Source of the DNA: Bemisia tabaci
Taxonomy: Eukaryota; Arthropoda; Insecta; Hemiptera; Aleyrodidae
Direction of reading: 5' to 3'
Assembly: GCF_918797505.1 (NCBI RefSeq)
Contig: NC_092797.1
Span: 22,395,372 to 22,459,371, forward strand
Length of the DNA: 64,000 nucleotides
The position numbers and the translations under genes are program-made. A model generated the notes under the pieces. That model saw only the letters and a list, made by a program, of their open reading frames with translations, was not told the origin of the DNA and made no database searches. The stretch's first letter is position 1, and every line of letters begins with the position of its first letter. Shown here piece by piece: positions 23,491-33,408 of the stretch.

Positions 23491-23735
23491 GAGGCAAATC
23501 GCCTTAAGAACCTTCAGCCGTTGCGAATATTCGTACATAAAGCTCGGATTCATCGGGAAAGTTGTAAATATATCCCTTTCAAATTTTTTGACAATTTTGG
23601 TCTCAATTTAATTTAAAATATCTGAAAATGTTAAGGACAAATAGGCATAATTTTCGTTCATAGTAACTTCTTTATCGGGGGAAATTGGGCAACATTAAAA
23701 TGTTCATACGGCGTTTCTCTTTTCGACGGCGGAAT
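23491..23735 (+). mobile_element. Family B MITE, strongly diverged copy B5
   Basis: CCTTCAGCCGTTGCGAATAT and TTCATACGGCGTTTCTC align with family B arms. The centre contains TCTCAATTTAATTTAAAATA and CTGAAAATGTTAAGGACAAA. Both termini are eroded. Confidence 0.6.
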
Positions 23736-24402
23736 TGCACGGTGCATTTCCAGACTTTAGACGTCGACTAAGGGTTCGCGGTCTCCCTCGTCGGGCGTCG
23801 AAAACCGCGAACGTTGAAATAACGTAACCTCATGAATGCCACGGAACTATGACAAACAATCACAATCTGGGGAATCAGAGAGCTTGCAATAATGACAAGG
23901 AGTAATTCTCCGAAAGGCAACTTGATAGAGCGATAGACCACTAGACAAAGAAAGAAATTTAGCACGGTAACAGATTTTTCCTCCTTAAAAAACCACGTAG
24001 AACACGGTGCACACATAAAAAATTTCCAAATTACAAAATTATCGTTTGCCGAAACGCCAAGTCTACGTGTGTCAGATTCACTAAATTAATTTCAGTGCTT
24101 TTTACGATTAAGTACAATTTCGTCATAGTCGAAAAGTATAACAATACATAAAGCGCGAAGAAAATTTTAGTAAAATCCAAGATTAGTTATTTGTCAATAA
24201 TAAGTTGATTATGATGTAATCTTTTAAACACTAATTTCTTACTCATCAGTTAATTTTGAGCTATTCAGCGGTTCTTTAACTCTGGCGATGTCTAGTGATA
24301 AACATTAAAAGAGGTGGCAAAAACCGTGCTAATAATCAAACTATGTGAGAAGAAAATAATGTCTTCAGATTTAAATTGAGGATAAAGTTTCCAAGGACTC
24401 AC
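23736..24402. other. Non-coding stretch, nothing recognised
   Basis: AT-rich; no ORF or shared repeat of note. Confidence 0.4.
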
Positions 24403-24458
24403 GTGAATAAATGACGGCAACATGAATACGAATGGGCAAAGCAAGAATCACTCACCTG
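24403..24458 (-). promoter_or_regulatory. Candidate recursive splice site with 53-nt RS-exon (site 2)
   Basis: On the minus strand a long T tract (about 24459-24480, broken only by one CA and one G) runs into GCAG at 24459-24456, directly followed by GTGAGTGATTC from 24455. A second donor, TTCAC|GTGAGTCC, begins at 24402, giving a 53-nt RS-exon (24455-24403). A TAAT-type branch-point candidate lies just upstream of the tract. It has the same architecture and strand as the sites near 1.4 kb and 45 kb. Function is inferred from motif layout only. Confidence 0.55.
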
Positions 24459-24803
24459 CAAAAAAAAATGAAAAAAAAATTAGTAAACATAAAGCAAGTT
24501 GTGAAAATTTTTTTAAAACAACCTAAAAACCTTATGTTGTAGACTTTTACGCATTTGAGTACCAAATGGCAATGAAAAGTGAAATCGTTAGGAAGTTTCT
24601 CATTTCTAGCTATTCCAACTTAAATCCAAAAATTTTTGTTTGAGGTTATATTTTCTTGTTTTGAACCAAACGATACATCGAACCATTATCGAATTCGATC
24701 CATTTGTAATTACGCAATGCACACACCTAATCGACAACCCCACGAACGTCGAAGAGTAGGTTGGTGGCTAACAGGGATGGTGGATTTAAAAGTACAAACA
24801 CAG
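24459..24803. other. Non-coding stretch left of element E1
   Basis: Nothing recognised apart from the poly(A)/poly(T) tract belonging to the splice-like site and the direct repeat GTACAAACACAG at 24792-24803, which recurs at 25457-25468. Confidence 0.4.
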
Positions 24804-25456
24804 CCAGGGTGTCTACTAAAACAGGCTGGCCAAAAATCAGTACTTTTACAATACTTTTTCAGTATATTCTCAAGAAATTCAGTACCTCTTCAACAGAAAA
24901 AGTCAATACTTTTTCAGCACCTCCAATTGACGAAATTAAGCAAATTTCAAAAATATGAAAATCCCGCTCAAATTGGGACAAAAATGACGAAAAATGAAAA
25001 AAATTCCGGACCTTTATGCGGAATTCCGCTCTTTTCCAGTACTTCCAGACTCTCCTGAAAAAACCACTACACTGGAAAGAAAAAAACATATTGGATCTGA
25101 AGTCCAGACTCTTGAAAACATTGACAAGAAAAAATACTCTTGATTCAATCAGATACAAGCTTAAATCAAAAGGAAATCCGCTCAAATTAAGAGGCTTGGT
25201 TCTTGATTTAAGCTTAAATCTGATTGAATCAAGAGTATTTTTTCTTGTCGATGTTTTTAGGAGTCTGGACTCTAGATTCAATGTGTTTTTTCCAGTGTTT
25301 TTATTCTTTTTTTTTTTTTTTTTTCATTTTCCAGGGAGTTTCCACGGTTTTCGATTATCCGCGATACCTGTCGATGTTTTTAAGAGCCTGGACTCTAGAT
25401 TCAATGTGTTTTTTTTTTTTCCAGTGTACTATTTCCGGACTTGTCTACACTCTGAG
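24804..25456 (+). mobile_element. Family E element E1, interrupted by a family A MITE
   Basis: Starts CAGGGTGTCTACTAAAACAG at 24805 and resumes after the nested MITE with TATTTCCGGACTTGTCTAC, matching copies at 29645-29935 and 49474-49767. The interior is rich in AGTACTTTT and TTCAGTAC motifs. It is flanked by a 12-bp direct repeat, GTACAAACACAG, at 24792-24803 and 25457-25468, one or two bases away from the termini. The 140-residue open frame on the minus strand here is a by-product of two repeats. Confidence 0.8.
25070..25426 (+). mobile_element. Family A MITE copy A2 with duplicated right arm
   Basis: A normal 228-bp family A copy ends with CCAGTG at 25292-25297. It is followed by T-rich DNA with a fragment (CCAGGGAGTTTCCACGG, CGATTATCCGCG) related to the sequence beside element E2, and then by a second copy of the right-arm end (TGTCGATGTTTTTAAGAG to CCAGTG, 25369-25426). 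TA flanks both sides (25068-25069 and 25427-25428), showing that the whole composite behaves as one insertion inside element E1. Confidence 0.85.
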
Positions 25457-25468
25457 GTACAAACACAG

Positions 25469-25932
25469 CGGACGAAGGACTCAGAATGCATGCTTTCGGA
25501 GGGCAGTGCCTAGGCGGACGCGGACGAGTTTTCAAATAGAGCTCATAAAGGCTTATGAAATATTCGTGAGTTAATTTCCAGGCCCATTGAGCGCTAACTC
25601 GAGTGGCGAGCCCGAGCGGCCCTGGCTCCGACTCAGCTGCGGTCGTCGCCAGCCTCGGCTAAAAAGCTTTCCTCCAGCCAGGTGACAAACTTTCAATCAA
25701 TCTCGGCACCGAGCACCCGCCTTCCACCGTCGAGATGGCTTTCGCTTTTCACGCGCGCGCGAAAAGTAAAGTCTACGTCATCGACGAGACCGCTTCGAAC
25801 TTGTCACTGCCACGTCTACTCTTATTTTTTTTAAAGGAGGCGGAAGCTTTCAATAGACTAAATTTATAAGGCTTGAACGTTATGTTTCCACTGACTTTCT
25901 TGGGTTCGACACAATTTTGCAAGTTGACAACA
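25469..25932. other. Non-coding stretch, nothing recognised
   Basis: GC-richer in its first half. No domain or shared repeat was noticed. Confidence 0.35.
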
Positions 25933-26180
25933 CACTGGAAAAAAAAAAAACACACTGGAAAAAAAAACACATTGGATCTAGAGTGCAAACTCTTAAAAAC
26001 ATCGACAAGAAAAAGTAATCTTGATTCAAGTAGAATCTAGCTTAAATCAAGAACCAAGCCTCTTAAATTAAGCGAATTTCCTTTTGATTCAAGCAAAAAT
26101 CCGATTGAATCAAGAGCATTTTTTCTTGTCAATGTTTTTAAGAGTCTGGCTCAAGATGCAACGTGTTTTTTTTTCCAGTG
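25933..26180 (-). mobile_element. Family A MITE, copy A3
   Basis: CACTGGAAAA occurs twice at the left (25933 and 25953), a tandem duplication of the terminus, and CCAGTG ends at 26180. The core reads AAGCCTCTTAAATTAAGCGA, the reverse orientation relative to copy A1. Confidence 0.88.
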
Positions 26181-26224
26181 CGCTATTTTTCCACCATTTC
26201 AATCCATTAAAAATATCTAGTTTA

Positions 26225-26489
26225 CAGGGTGTCTAGTGTTTTTTTTTTTCATTTTGGGAAATCCTCATGATATCCTGATTTTTGATAGCTGAATCCTGAT
26301 CTCATATTTGTTCCAAATCCTGATCAATTCCTGACTTTTTGCGGAGAAAAATTAACGGACGGATAGCGGATAAATAACGGGAAATAAGCAGTCGGCTGAC
26401 TTTTCTCAATTCCTGATGAAATCGGGATTAAATCCTGATAGACCTCAAATCCTGATACAATTGGAAAAATCCTGATGCTAGACACCCTG
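26225..26489 (+). mobile_element. Family K MITE copy K1 with iterated AATCCTGAT motif
   Basis: CAGGGTGTCTAG at the left and CTAGACACCCTG at the right form short terminal inverted repeats, flanked by TA on both sides. The interior contains about nine CCTGAT or CCTGAC repeats, most within AATCCTGAT. A partial copy lies at 60357-60448. Non-coding. Confidence 0.85.
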
Positions 26490-26779
26490 TATTTAGGTGA
26501 AACAAGCTGTCTCATCAAAATCGAATGTTTACAGACATGTAAACGGAGGAAAAACAATCGTTGCCATCTTTCATGAATCGCCACTGCACTGGTTCAACAT
26601 GGATGCTTATTTACCATCTTCATCATTGGTGTAGGTCTGAAATTAACTCGCTGGTATCTCGGAGAGACGATTCAAGAATTTTCCGCGTCACCAAGATGGA
26701 CAGTTTAACGATGGAGCTACTATTACCGGCTCATTGCAGAATCTGTAACTGGTTGCGCTACGCAAATAGGTGCTTTCGT

Positions 26780-26807
26780 AGTGAGCCAGAGATTGTGATT
26801 CCTTGTT
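26780..26807. repeat. Family N fragment
   Basis: GTGAGCCAGAGATTGTGATT resembles the right arm of family N (see 61866-61999). It continues directly into the tandem duplication that follows. Confidence 0.35.
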
Positions 26808-26936
26808 GCAAAACATGGTTCATTTTTAAAGCATCGAAGGACATACTTTCTTTTGACTTATTTTAAGTTAGTGCAAAACATGGTTCATTTGAAGAACCGG
26901 ACGACATACTTTTTTTTGGCTTATTTTAAGTTCATG
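26808..26936. repeat. Tandem duplication, two 65-bp units
   Basis: GCAAAACATGGTTCATTT starts units at 26808 and 26873. Both units also carry GACATACTT and CTTATTTTAAGTT. A degenerate third start (GCGAAACACG) follows at about 26936. Confidence 0.85.
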
Positions 26937-27879
26937 CGAAACACGTCGGACATTTTCGCAATTTCCAAAACGAGCTGGATACTGGGTCTATGGTCTATAT
27001 TCGTACCCATCTGTTTGGGGGGTCATGTTACTAAAAAGCGGCGCGCTTTTCGACAATTTAAAAAAGAGGATTTTGCTAACAAAATCTTGACGGTACATCA
27101 AATTATGATAAAAATTTGATGCAGAAGTTTTATTCAAAAATCATGAACGTGAGATTAAAATTACATGAATAATTTAATTAAAATTTTGCACGAAATGACT
27201 TCGTTGCTATGGACCAACGATGCAGTTATCAACCACGTCGTCATCTTTTATCCATCCGAAAACGAGCGAGGACACGTAGAAACTTTTGAGAATGCGTGAC
27301 AATTTTGAAAAGAAAAAAGGAATCAACAGAGCTGGGGCCAAAAAGAATAACACGATAAAATAATATGCCTAAGTTAAACTGAGCTGTTTGAGGAGAGGAA
27401 AAAGGAAGTTTTAAAGTAAACATTAGGCCCTTGTAGAAGGAATCTGAGATGAGTTTTTAGATATGAGCAAATAATATAACCCATCCCCCGACTCTATCCT
27501 CCGTGCTTCTACCTTCCGGAGGAGGCGCTTTTAAGTGGAAAAAAAAATGCCTCCCCCTATTCCTTGCAGCTTGGCGAGAGGGTAGACCATCTGATAGGCT
27601 GAAATCGCTACATCTAAGGCACACATATTAAACTTGGAAACTTTCACTATAGTGGCCTTGCGCTCGCCGTTGAAACAAGGCAGGATAGGTAAGAGAGGTT
27701 GTTTTTCTTTCAGCGATGCAACTCTGAAAATAATTGCTTCCGCTGACCTTCAAATCTGCATCAAACTGCATCAACATTTTTCCCCCCTGAACATCAAATT
27801 AAAAGGATCGATTTCTATCCTCTTGCTTGTGTTTTTCTGAGCCGTTTTACGCGATTTTGGTCGGAAAGTATGGATTCGA
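26937..27879. other. Non-coding stretch, nothing recognised
   Basis: No gene or shared repeat was noticed. Confidence 0.4.
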
Positions 27880-27979
27880 TCGACAAACGTGTGAATTGAT
27901 CGACGAATACATGAATCAATCGACAAACTCATGAATCAATCGACAAACCCGTGAATCGATCGACGAATCCGGGGCTCAA
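27880..27979. repeat. 20-bp minisatellite, five units
   Basis: Five consecutive 20-bp units of the form TCGACRAAYNNRTGAATCRA (for example TCGACAAACTCATGAATCAA). The first and last are most diverged. Only substitutions separate the units, so the period is exact. Confidence 0.9.
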
Positions 27980-29571
27980 TGGAATTTCGGCGATCAAATC
28001 AGTGTCGGTCGGTTCACGTTTTGATTTTTCGATCAAATCCATATCCTCCATTCCAGTTTCATAGCAAACTTTGGAACACTTGAAATTCTATGATAATTAA
28101 TATTATCAAGCAGACATCTATTATTATCTGTTGGCTTTAATAGAATCATGGAGGCACTAAATGTGCATTAGGGGCGGAGCGAAATATCTTACCGATACAA
28201 GCGAATTAAAACAGCCAATTTTCATTCTCAAAGAAAGGGGAGAACTCAAAGCGTGATCTTGGAGCTCTGAAAAACCAGCTTTTGAGATTTTAAGGGTGAA
28301 AAGGAGAAGAAATAATATCAGATATGGAACATGAGTTAAATTATTTCTCCTTCTGTTCAAATATATCCACAAAGAGTACAGCCGCACGAGAGAGGTGAAA
28401 GGTGAAAATTACCTCTCATAAAATATTTCCCTTTATTTTCATTTTTCGTGCGTGATCAAAAGAAGCCATCATATCTAACTCCAAATTTTTGATCAAGTTT
28501 TCTAGAGATGGAATGGAATGAATAATTGAACTTTCCACTATTAATTGATACTTCAAGCGAATTTTAAGTATTCTCATTAATGTAGGGCGTTACTGCGTGT
28601 GTCTGCATAAAATTTGATAGTAAGATGCCTCCCTTTGTAAAACATTTCCCGGAGGAAGTTCACAGGAGGAAAATGAAAATATCAGCTTGAAGACAGTAGA
28701 ACTCGATACGAAAATATGATTTCCCGGTTCCCCTTTTAACAAGATGGAAAAATTAATTCAACTCTTGCTGGGAGTCGTGAGGAATCTGGCATCTGAAGCT
28801 TCGCTTTTGAGAGCATTTTTATCGCGAAAATTCTTATGAAACTTTGTCAAGGAAGACTTATTTGCATGAAATGACAAAATATTACAGACATCTGCCGTAT
28901 CGCGAGGCAAAACACAGGAAAGCAATTTTCACAAATGAGAGGACGGTATTCAGTGCGACGAACTGCACAGTTATGAAGACTTAAAATTCGACAGGAACAG
29001 GACGGAAAGCTATAAATGGAAATAAATTATCCATTTCCGTAGGATGTAGTGATTGAAAGTAAGTAGTTAGGTAGGTGTCACATTAATATGGATAGATGCA
29101 GTGCGCTCTAATACCCATACTTTGAATGCAACTATTTCAACTTAGGAATAGGCTTTTCTGCATATCCGATCAAAAGAAGGCGCATCGTCTTCCGTGAAAC
29201 AACTTGTTCTCGCTGTGGCTTGAGGCGCTTCTAGAACCACCTCAATCGCCTGTGTTTCAGTTCTTCGCAAAAATGTACCCGAGCAATTTTTTACCAAAAG
29301 TTTTCTGATTTTTTCAGCGATCAGAAGAAAAATCAGCGAAATGTTTAGTTAGGAGAGACCAAGACTCTCCTGGTAAAAATGCCATTTGCGAGGGGAAATT
29401 TGGCAACCCTGAACTGTAGTTACGTTCTTGCATGGGAGGAACGACAAAAAGTGTCACTACGTTCTTGGTGTACATTTTCACTCTATTTCTTTGAACTCGA
29501 CAACAATAGAAACATTTCCGAAATCTAAAAGACAGTAGTATCTCCACGATCCGCGGTTCGATTAGCCAGAT
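27980..29571. other. Non-coding stretch, nothing recognised
   Basis: About 1.6 kb of AT-rich sequence without recognisable genes or repeats shared with the window. Confidence 0.4.
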
Positions 29572-30045
29572 GACACCAAGGAGGAATTTGTATTAATTCT
29601 TTTTCTCAATTTTCCTGGGAATGTCCGCAGTTTTCGACCATCCACAGGGAGTCTGCTAGAACAGGCTGGCCGCAAATCAGTACTTTTACAGTACTTTTTC
29701 GGTACATTCCCAAGAAATTCAGTGCCCCCTCAATAGAAAAATTCAGTACTTGTTCAGTACCTTCAACCGACAAAATTCGAAAAATTTCAAAAATTTGAAT
29801 TTCCCGCTCAAATTGCGACAAAGATGAAAAAAAATCCGAATTTTCTTGCGAAATTTCCGCATTTTTTCAGTGCTTCCGGACCGCCCTGAAAGAATCAGTA
29901 CTATTTCTGGTAATTCCTGACTTATAGACACCCTGTTATCCAGGTGACTCAAAGGAGGTTATGTTTTAATTCTTTCTTTTTCTTTTCTTTTCTTTTTTTT
30001 CACTTTTCTGGGAATTTCCGCGGTTTTCGATTATCCGCGAAGCCT
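29572..30045. repeat. Duplicated flank surrounding element E2
   Basis: The 70-odd bp left of element E2 (about 29572-29644: AAGGAGGAATTTG, ATTAATTCTTT, TTTTCCTGGGAATG, CAGTTTTCGACCATCC) are repeated in order to its right (about 29936-30045: AAAGGAGGTTATG, TTTAATTCTTT, CTTTTCTGGGAATT, CGGTTTTCGATTATCC). The right copy is lengthened by a pyrimidine tract at 29966-30000. A shorter relative lies inside element A2 at 25330-25364. Confidence 0.7.
29645..29935 (+). mobile_element. Family E element, copy E2
   Basis: CAGGGAGTCTGCTAGAACAG at the left and TATAGACACCCTG at the right bracket about 290 bp of AGTACTTTT and TTCAGTACC repeats shared with E1 and E3. The minus-strand frames here read the repeat and are not genes. 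Confidence 0.82.
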
Positions 30046-31068
30046 CCACTCTCAAACACCGCGGATATTCGGAGATCCACTCCAATCTCCCTTCCCAAGC
30101 GTTAGAATTTAATAAGTACGATCTATGAGGCGAGGGCAAAGAGAGCCGGAATTGAGTCTGTGATTTTATTTTGATAGATTTAAAGCGGCTGGAAGAATGT
30201 TAGCTCGGCGAACTCCCACCCCACCCCACCTCACCCCGGTCCCGGGCGCCCATGAGTAAACCACTCGAAACTGTCTACGCTCAAGATGAATTTGCATGGA
30301 GATTGTGAATTTTGCAGTTTCAGCATAGCACCCTCGCCGAGTGCCCTTCTCTCCGGCGCGAATCATCGACCATCGAGACAGACCCTTTGAATCTACGCTA
30401 AAAAAATCGATTAATAAACCATACCCTGATGATCGATATTTTTCATAGGTTTAAATGGCGGTCGATCGATTAATCGCGAAGCGTGCGGGCGAGGAGAGGA
30501 GTCAGACAGGTTGACTGAGTGCGCTCTCGGTACCCTCTTCATCTTGAGCTCTCGATCCTCGGGTAGGGACCTCGGTCCTCGGGTCGGAGCTATCGAACTT
30601 GCTCTTCGCTAATATCACCGGGGCTCTTGCGTCTTGCTCTTGCTCCGCGTCGCGTTAATTATTCATTACTATTCGAAACCGCGCTCCCTGCTCAGGATCC
30701 AGCGGCAACGAAATGTGGCCGGTTGCGGGACTCCGTCGCGTCGCGCTCAGCCGCAATCCCCTGTACAGCTCAAGTGAATCCCAAATCTTCGTCTCCATAA
30801 AAATTTTTCGAAAAAGAGAACAGGAGAACTATCGATAGTATACAGCTTAAAGCTGAGGAAAAGAATTGATTATTAGGGTATACCCTGATGATAGATCCTC
30901 AAAATCCTGCTAATCTGATCTTGATTATCGAGGATCGGAGAGCGAGAACGGGAGAAAGTGGGGAAAAAGTCAGTGGTTGGTAAATGGAACAAATGTTAGG
31001 TTTAATCCCCTAAAATTAAGGGAGTACCTCATTTTATTGGATGATATGAGCCTTTCCAATTATGTAAT
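30046..31068. other. Non-coding stretch with a family J-like remnant
   Basis: At about 30400-30485, AATCGATTAATAAACC and CATAGGTTTAAATGGCGGTC resemble the right half of family J foldbacks (51216, 57697, 61106). Otherwise moderately GC-rich sequence with no recognisable gene. Confidence 0.45.
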
Positions 31069-31123
31069 TGTGGTAGTACCGCGTCATTTAGGTCAATAAC
31101 CTAATTTAGTGAGGTGCTACCAC
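31069..31123. repeat. Short hairpin
   Basis: GTGGTAGTACCGCGTCATTT and AATTTAGTGAGGTGCTACCAC are imperfect inverted repeats joined by GGTCAATAACCT. The flanking AATTATGTAATTG is also symmetric. Confidence 0.6.
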
Positions 31124-32124
31124 AACTTTAAGCTGCCTAATCAAATTGGGACCTAACTCCTACCTCTTTATATCGTGAAAGCTTCGTAGGTGTGAAAAGT
31201 TTTTTTGAATGTCAAAATCCCCCAATTTTCTTATTACTTTTCAAGGTTTTCGGACGAAACATTCCTTGACTTTTCCATGCCTCTTCAATGTTTCCTTGAA
31301 GCCATCTTGAGGTTGCAATCAGGTTTCGTAGTGAAATGCCCTTACTAGTTCATGGCTTTTCGGGATTGGGCGGAATTCCCTAACTCTTTACAGTAACGCT
31401 GCCGATTTCTCAACTTCCATTTTTTCGACATTAAGGTTCGATTTCCCGAAGACGGTTACAGATTATCCAGAGCCTCTGTTTGCCAGTTCTAGATAGCTGC
31501 AGGAGCTAGTAGTCCTGGGCTAAATATTGTATGATACGAAGTTTTTCCTTCTTCTTTCCACGACTCACTGATGTTAAGAAACAGAATCTAGGAGCCTTAG
31601 GGTTAACTGAGAGTAAGTGATGAGAATCCGTTATTGGAGAGAGAGAGGACGGTAAGAGGACAAAGATTATCAACTTTCATCTATAAGTTCAATAATTAAT
31701 GAGGGAGCTACTTAAAAGTGGCAGCATTGTCAACTAATATCCCGGATGTTGAGGAAAAAACTACTCGAACCGTTAGCACAGTGCGGAAAAATTTCACAAT
31801 ATTTTAGGCCCGGAAGGACCGACACTGACTCAAAACCCGCGAGCTATGAGACTGCTACGTGTTTGTATGCGCTATCAGCTTGGGATTGGTAACGCAGTAA
31901 TGCTCAGAATAATAAGCAACGGGAGATGCGAGGTTGTCTGCTTGAAAAATTCTCTCGCCGTCGCTCTTTTCAAGAATCCCATCGAAATAAATATCAACGA
32001 AAATAGAAATGAAATAATACCTCCCTCACCCCGCCTTCCAAAAAAATAGAGAAAAAAATTATAATAATGACGAATGGATCAATGAATCGCAGGATCAAAC
32101 GGATAGAATTTTTTCAATTGAACC
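31124..32124. other. Non-coding stretch, nothing recognised
   Basis: The section at 31220-31300 carries CTTGACTTTTCC-type motifs reminiscent of the degenerate repeats at 34560-34640 and 49180-49460. No gene was identified. Confidence 0.4.
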
Positions 32125-32361
32125 TCGTTTAACAGAAAGCAGGAACAATGTCTAATCAGCTATTGCCAAATTTAACTGGGCTATTCAACTTTTGACAAGC
32201 GAAAGTTTGTGCGGATTCCTTAGAAAATTGTGATGATTTTGATTCGTACTATGCAGAAAATTCACTGAAAATTGCACAAAAATCCGCACAACCGTTTTCA
32301 CGTAAAACATGAATTTGCCCAGTTTAATTTTGCAATAGCTGATGTGCCTTCATTCTTTTCT
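32125..32361. mobile_element. Family H foldback MITE, diverged copy
   Basis: CGTTTAACAGAAAGCAGGAA, CAGCTATTGCCAAATTTAAC and, to the right, TTTTGCAATAGCTGATGTG parallel the H element at 42004-42260. Both also share AAAATTCACTGAAA and AAAATCCGC in the interior. Termini are eroded. Confidence 0.65.
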
Positions 32362-32672
32362 GCTAAATGCGATGATTGTTTTCTAAAAAAAAAAATTGCC
32401 TTCTCAAAATGTTTTTCTTTCTTTCTTTGAAAAAATCTGGTGACTTTTCTTCCCTAATTGTTCGGGGGGACAGTCACTCCCACTTATCCCTTTCCTAATG
32501 ATGTGGTATTTGAAAGAGTTTTCAACCCCAAAATAATTAGACGGTAGAATAAGAATGTATTCTCGAAATTAAGATGAATTCCGAGATAAGCATGAGTAAG
32601 CATAAGTAATCATATAGCTCGTATGACCGGGAGATCATGCGGATATATGACAAATCTTTTATAATTTCTGTA
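32362..32672. other. Non-coding stretch, nothing recognised
   Basis: Short T- and A-rich tracts only. Confidence 0.4.
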
Positions 32673-32833
32673 CAGTGGCGATTTTGCGAGTTGGCAAGAC
32701 AGTTTTGCCTCCATTTAAAGGCATTAAAATGTCGATATTAGGTGAGGCAGGCTGCCTCAGCGAGGAATCGATAGTTTTGCATACATTTAAATGGAGGCAT
32801 AAAAATGTTGCCAACTTTCAAAAGTCGCCACTG
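32673..32833. mobile_element. 161-bp foldback MITE with CAGTGGCG ends
   Basis: CAGTGGCGATTTTGCGAGTT at the left and CTTTCAAAAGTCGCCACTG at the right are inverted repeats. Inner arms TTGCCTCCATTTAAA and TTTAAATGGAGGC extend the fold. Left flank is TA; the right flank is not a clear duplicate. Confidence 0.8.
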
Positions 32834-33379
32834 CTTCTGAAAGTTGTCCGAGTTACCTCCCGAGAGTTCACGGTCGCGACTAAAAGCATCCTTTACTTAA
32901 ATGCCGTAAAACGTTGCGGCATTGCTCCTGTTTTGAGATTATCATACCCTCTGCAGGGGGATCATGAGGATGCGCTTTGTCTCGACATGATATTTTAAAT
33001 TAAAGTAGCCATAAAACTTTTTTGTTAGTTTTCGTGGTCCGGGTTGGGTAGTTATTTTGTTGCAATATTAGTTAAAGAAAACTTTGGTGGATATGAATAT
33101 CATAATACATCCTGATATATGAAAACTCCACCAAAATAAAAATGACATAATTAGGCGTGAGCAGTTCCATAGAATTAATAAAGATTTTGAGGTACATACT
33201 TTCGTATCACGGTTGAACTTTTTAGTAGATTACATTTTTTTCACATTAGAAAGAAACTGAGGACAACGCCAAAAAGCAGAGAGGCAACACTGAAAAGTAG
33301 TATGATATTTATTCAATTGGAACTTTGCCAAGTATGTTCTAATTTAGGGCGTAACTAAATAAAATTACAAACCACTCAC
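32834..33379. other. Non-coding stretch, nothing recognised
   Basis: No gene or shared repeat was noticed. Confidence 0.4.
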
Positions 33380-33408
33380 TCAAAAACTGGCGAAGGGAAA
33401 AATACCTG
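33380..33408 (-). promoter_or_regulatory. Weak candidate recursive splice site with 26-nt RS-exon (site 4)
   Basis: On the minus strand a T-rich tract (GGGTTTTATTTTCTACAG) ends at 33406 and is followed directly by GTATTTTTCC from 33405. A strong second donor, GA|GTGAGTGG, lies at 33379, leaving 26 nt between them. The first donor is weak (GTATTT), so this could equally be a 26-nt microexon. It lies on the same strand as sites 1-3 and between sites 3 and 2. Confidence 0.3.

Noticed and set aside
24859..25281. 140-codon minus-strand frame across elements E1 and A2
   Set aside because: It is assembled from two nested repeats and contains no protein domain.
27880..27979. Short regular repeats considered as a CRISPR array
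   Set aside because: Units are contiguous 20-mers without spacers, in eukaryotic sequence; it is a minisatellite.
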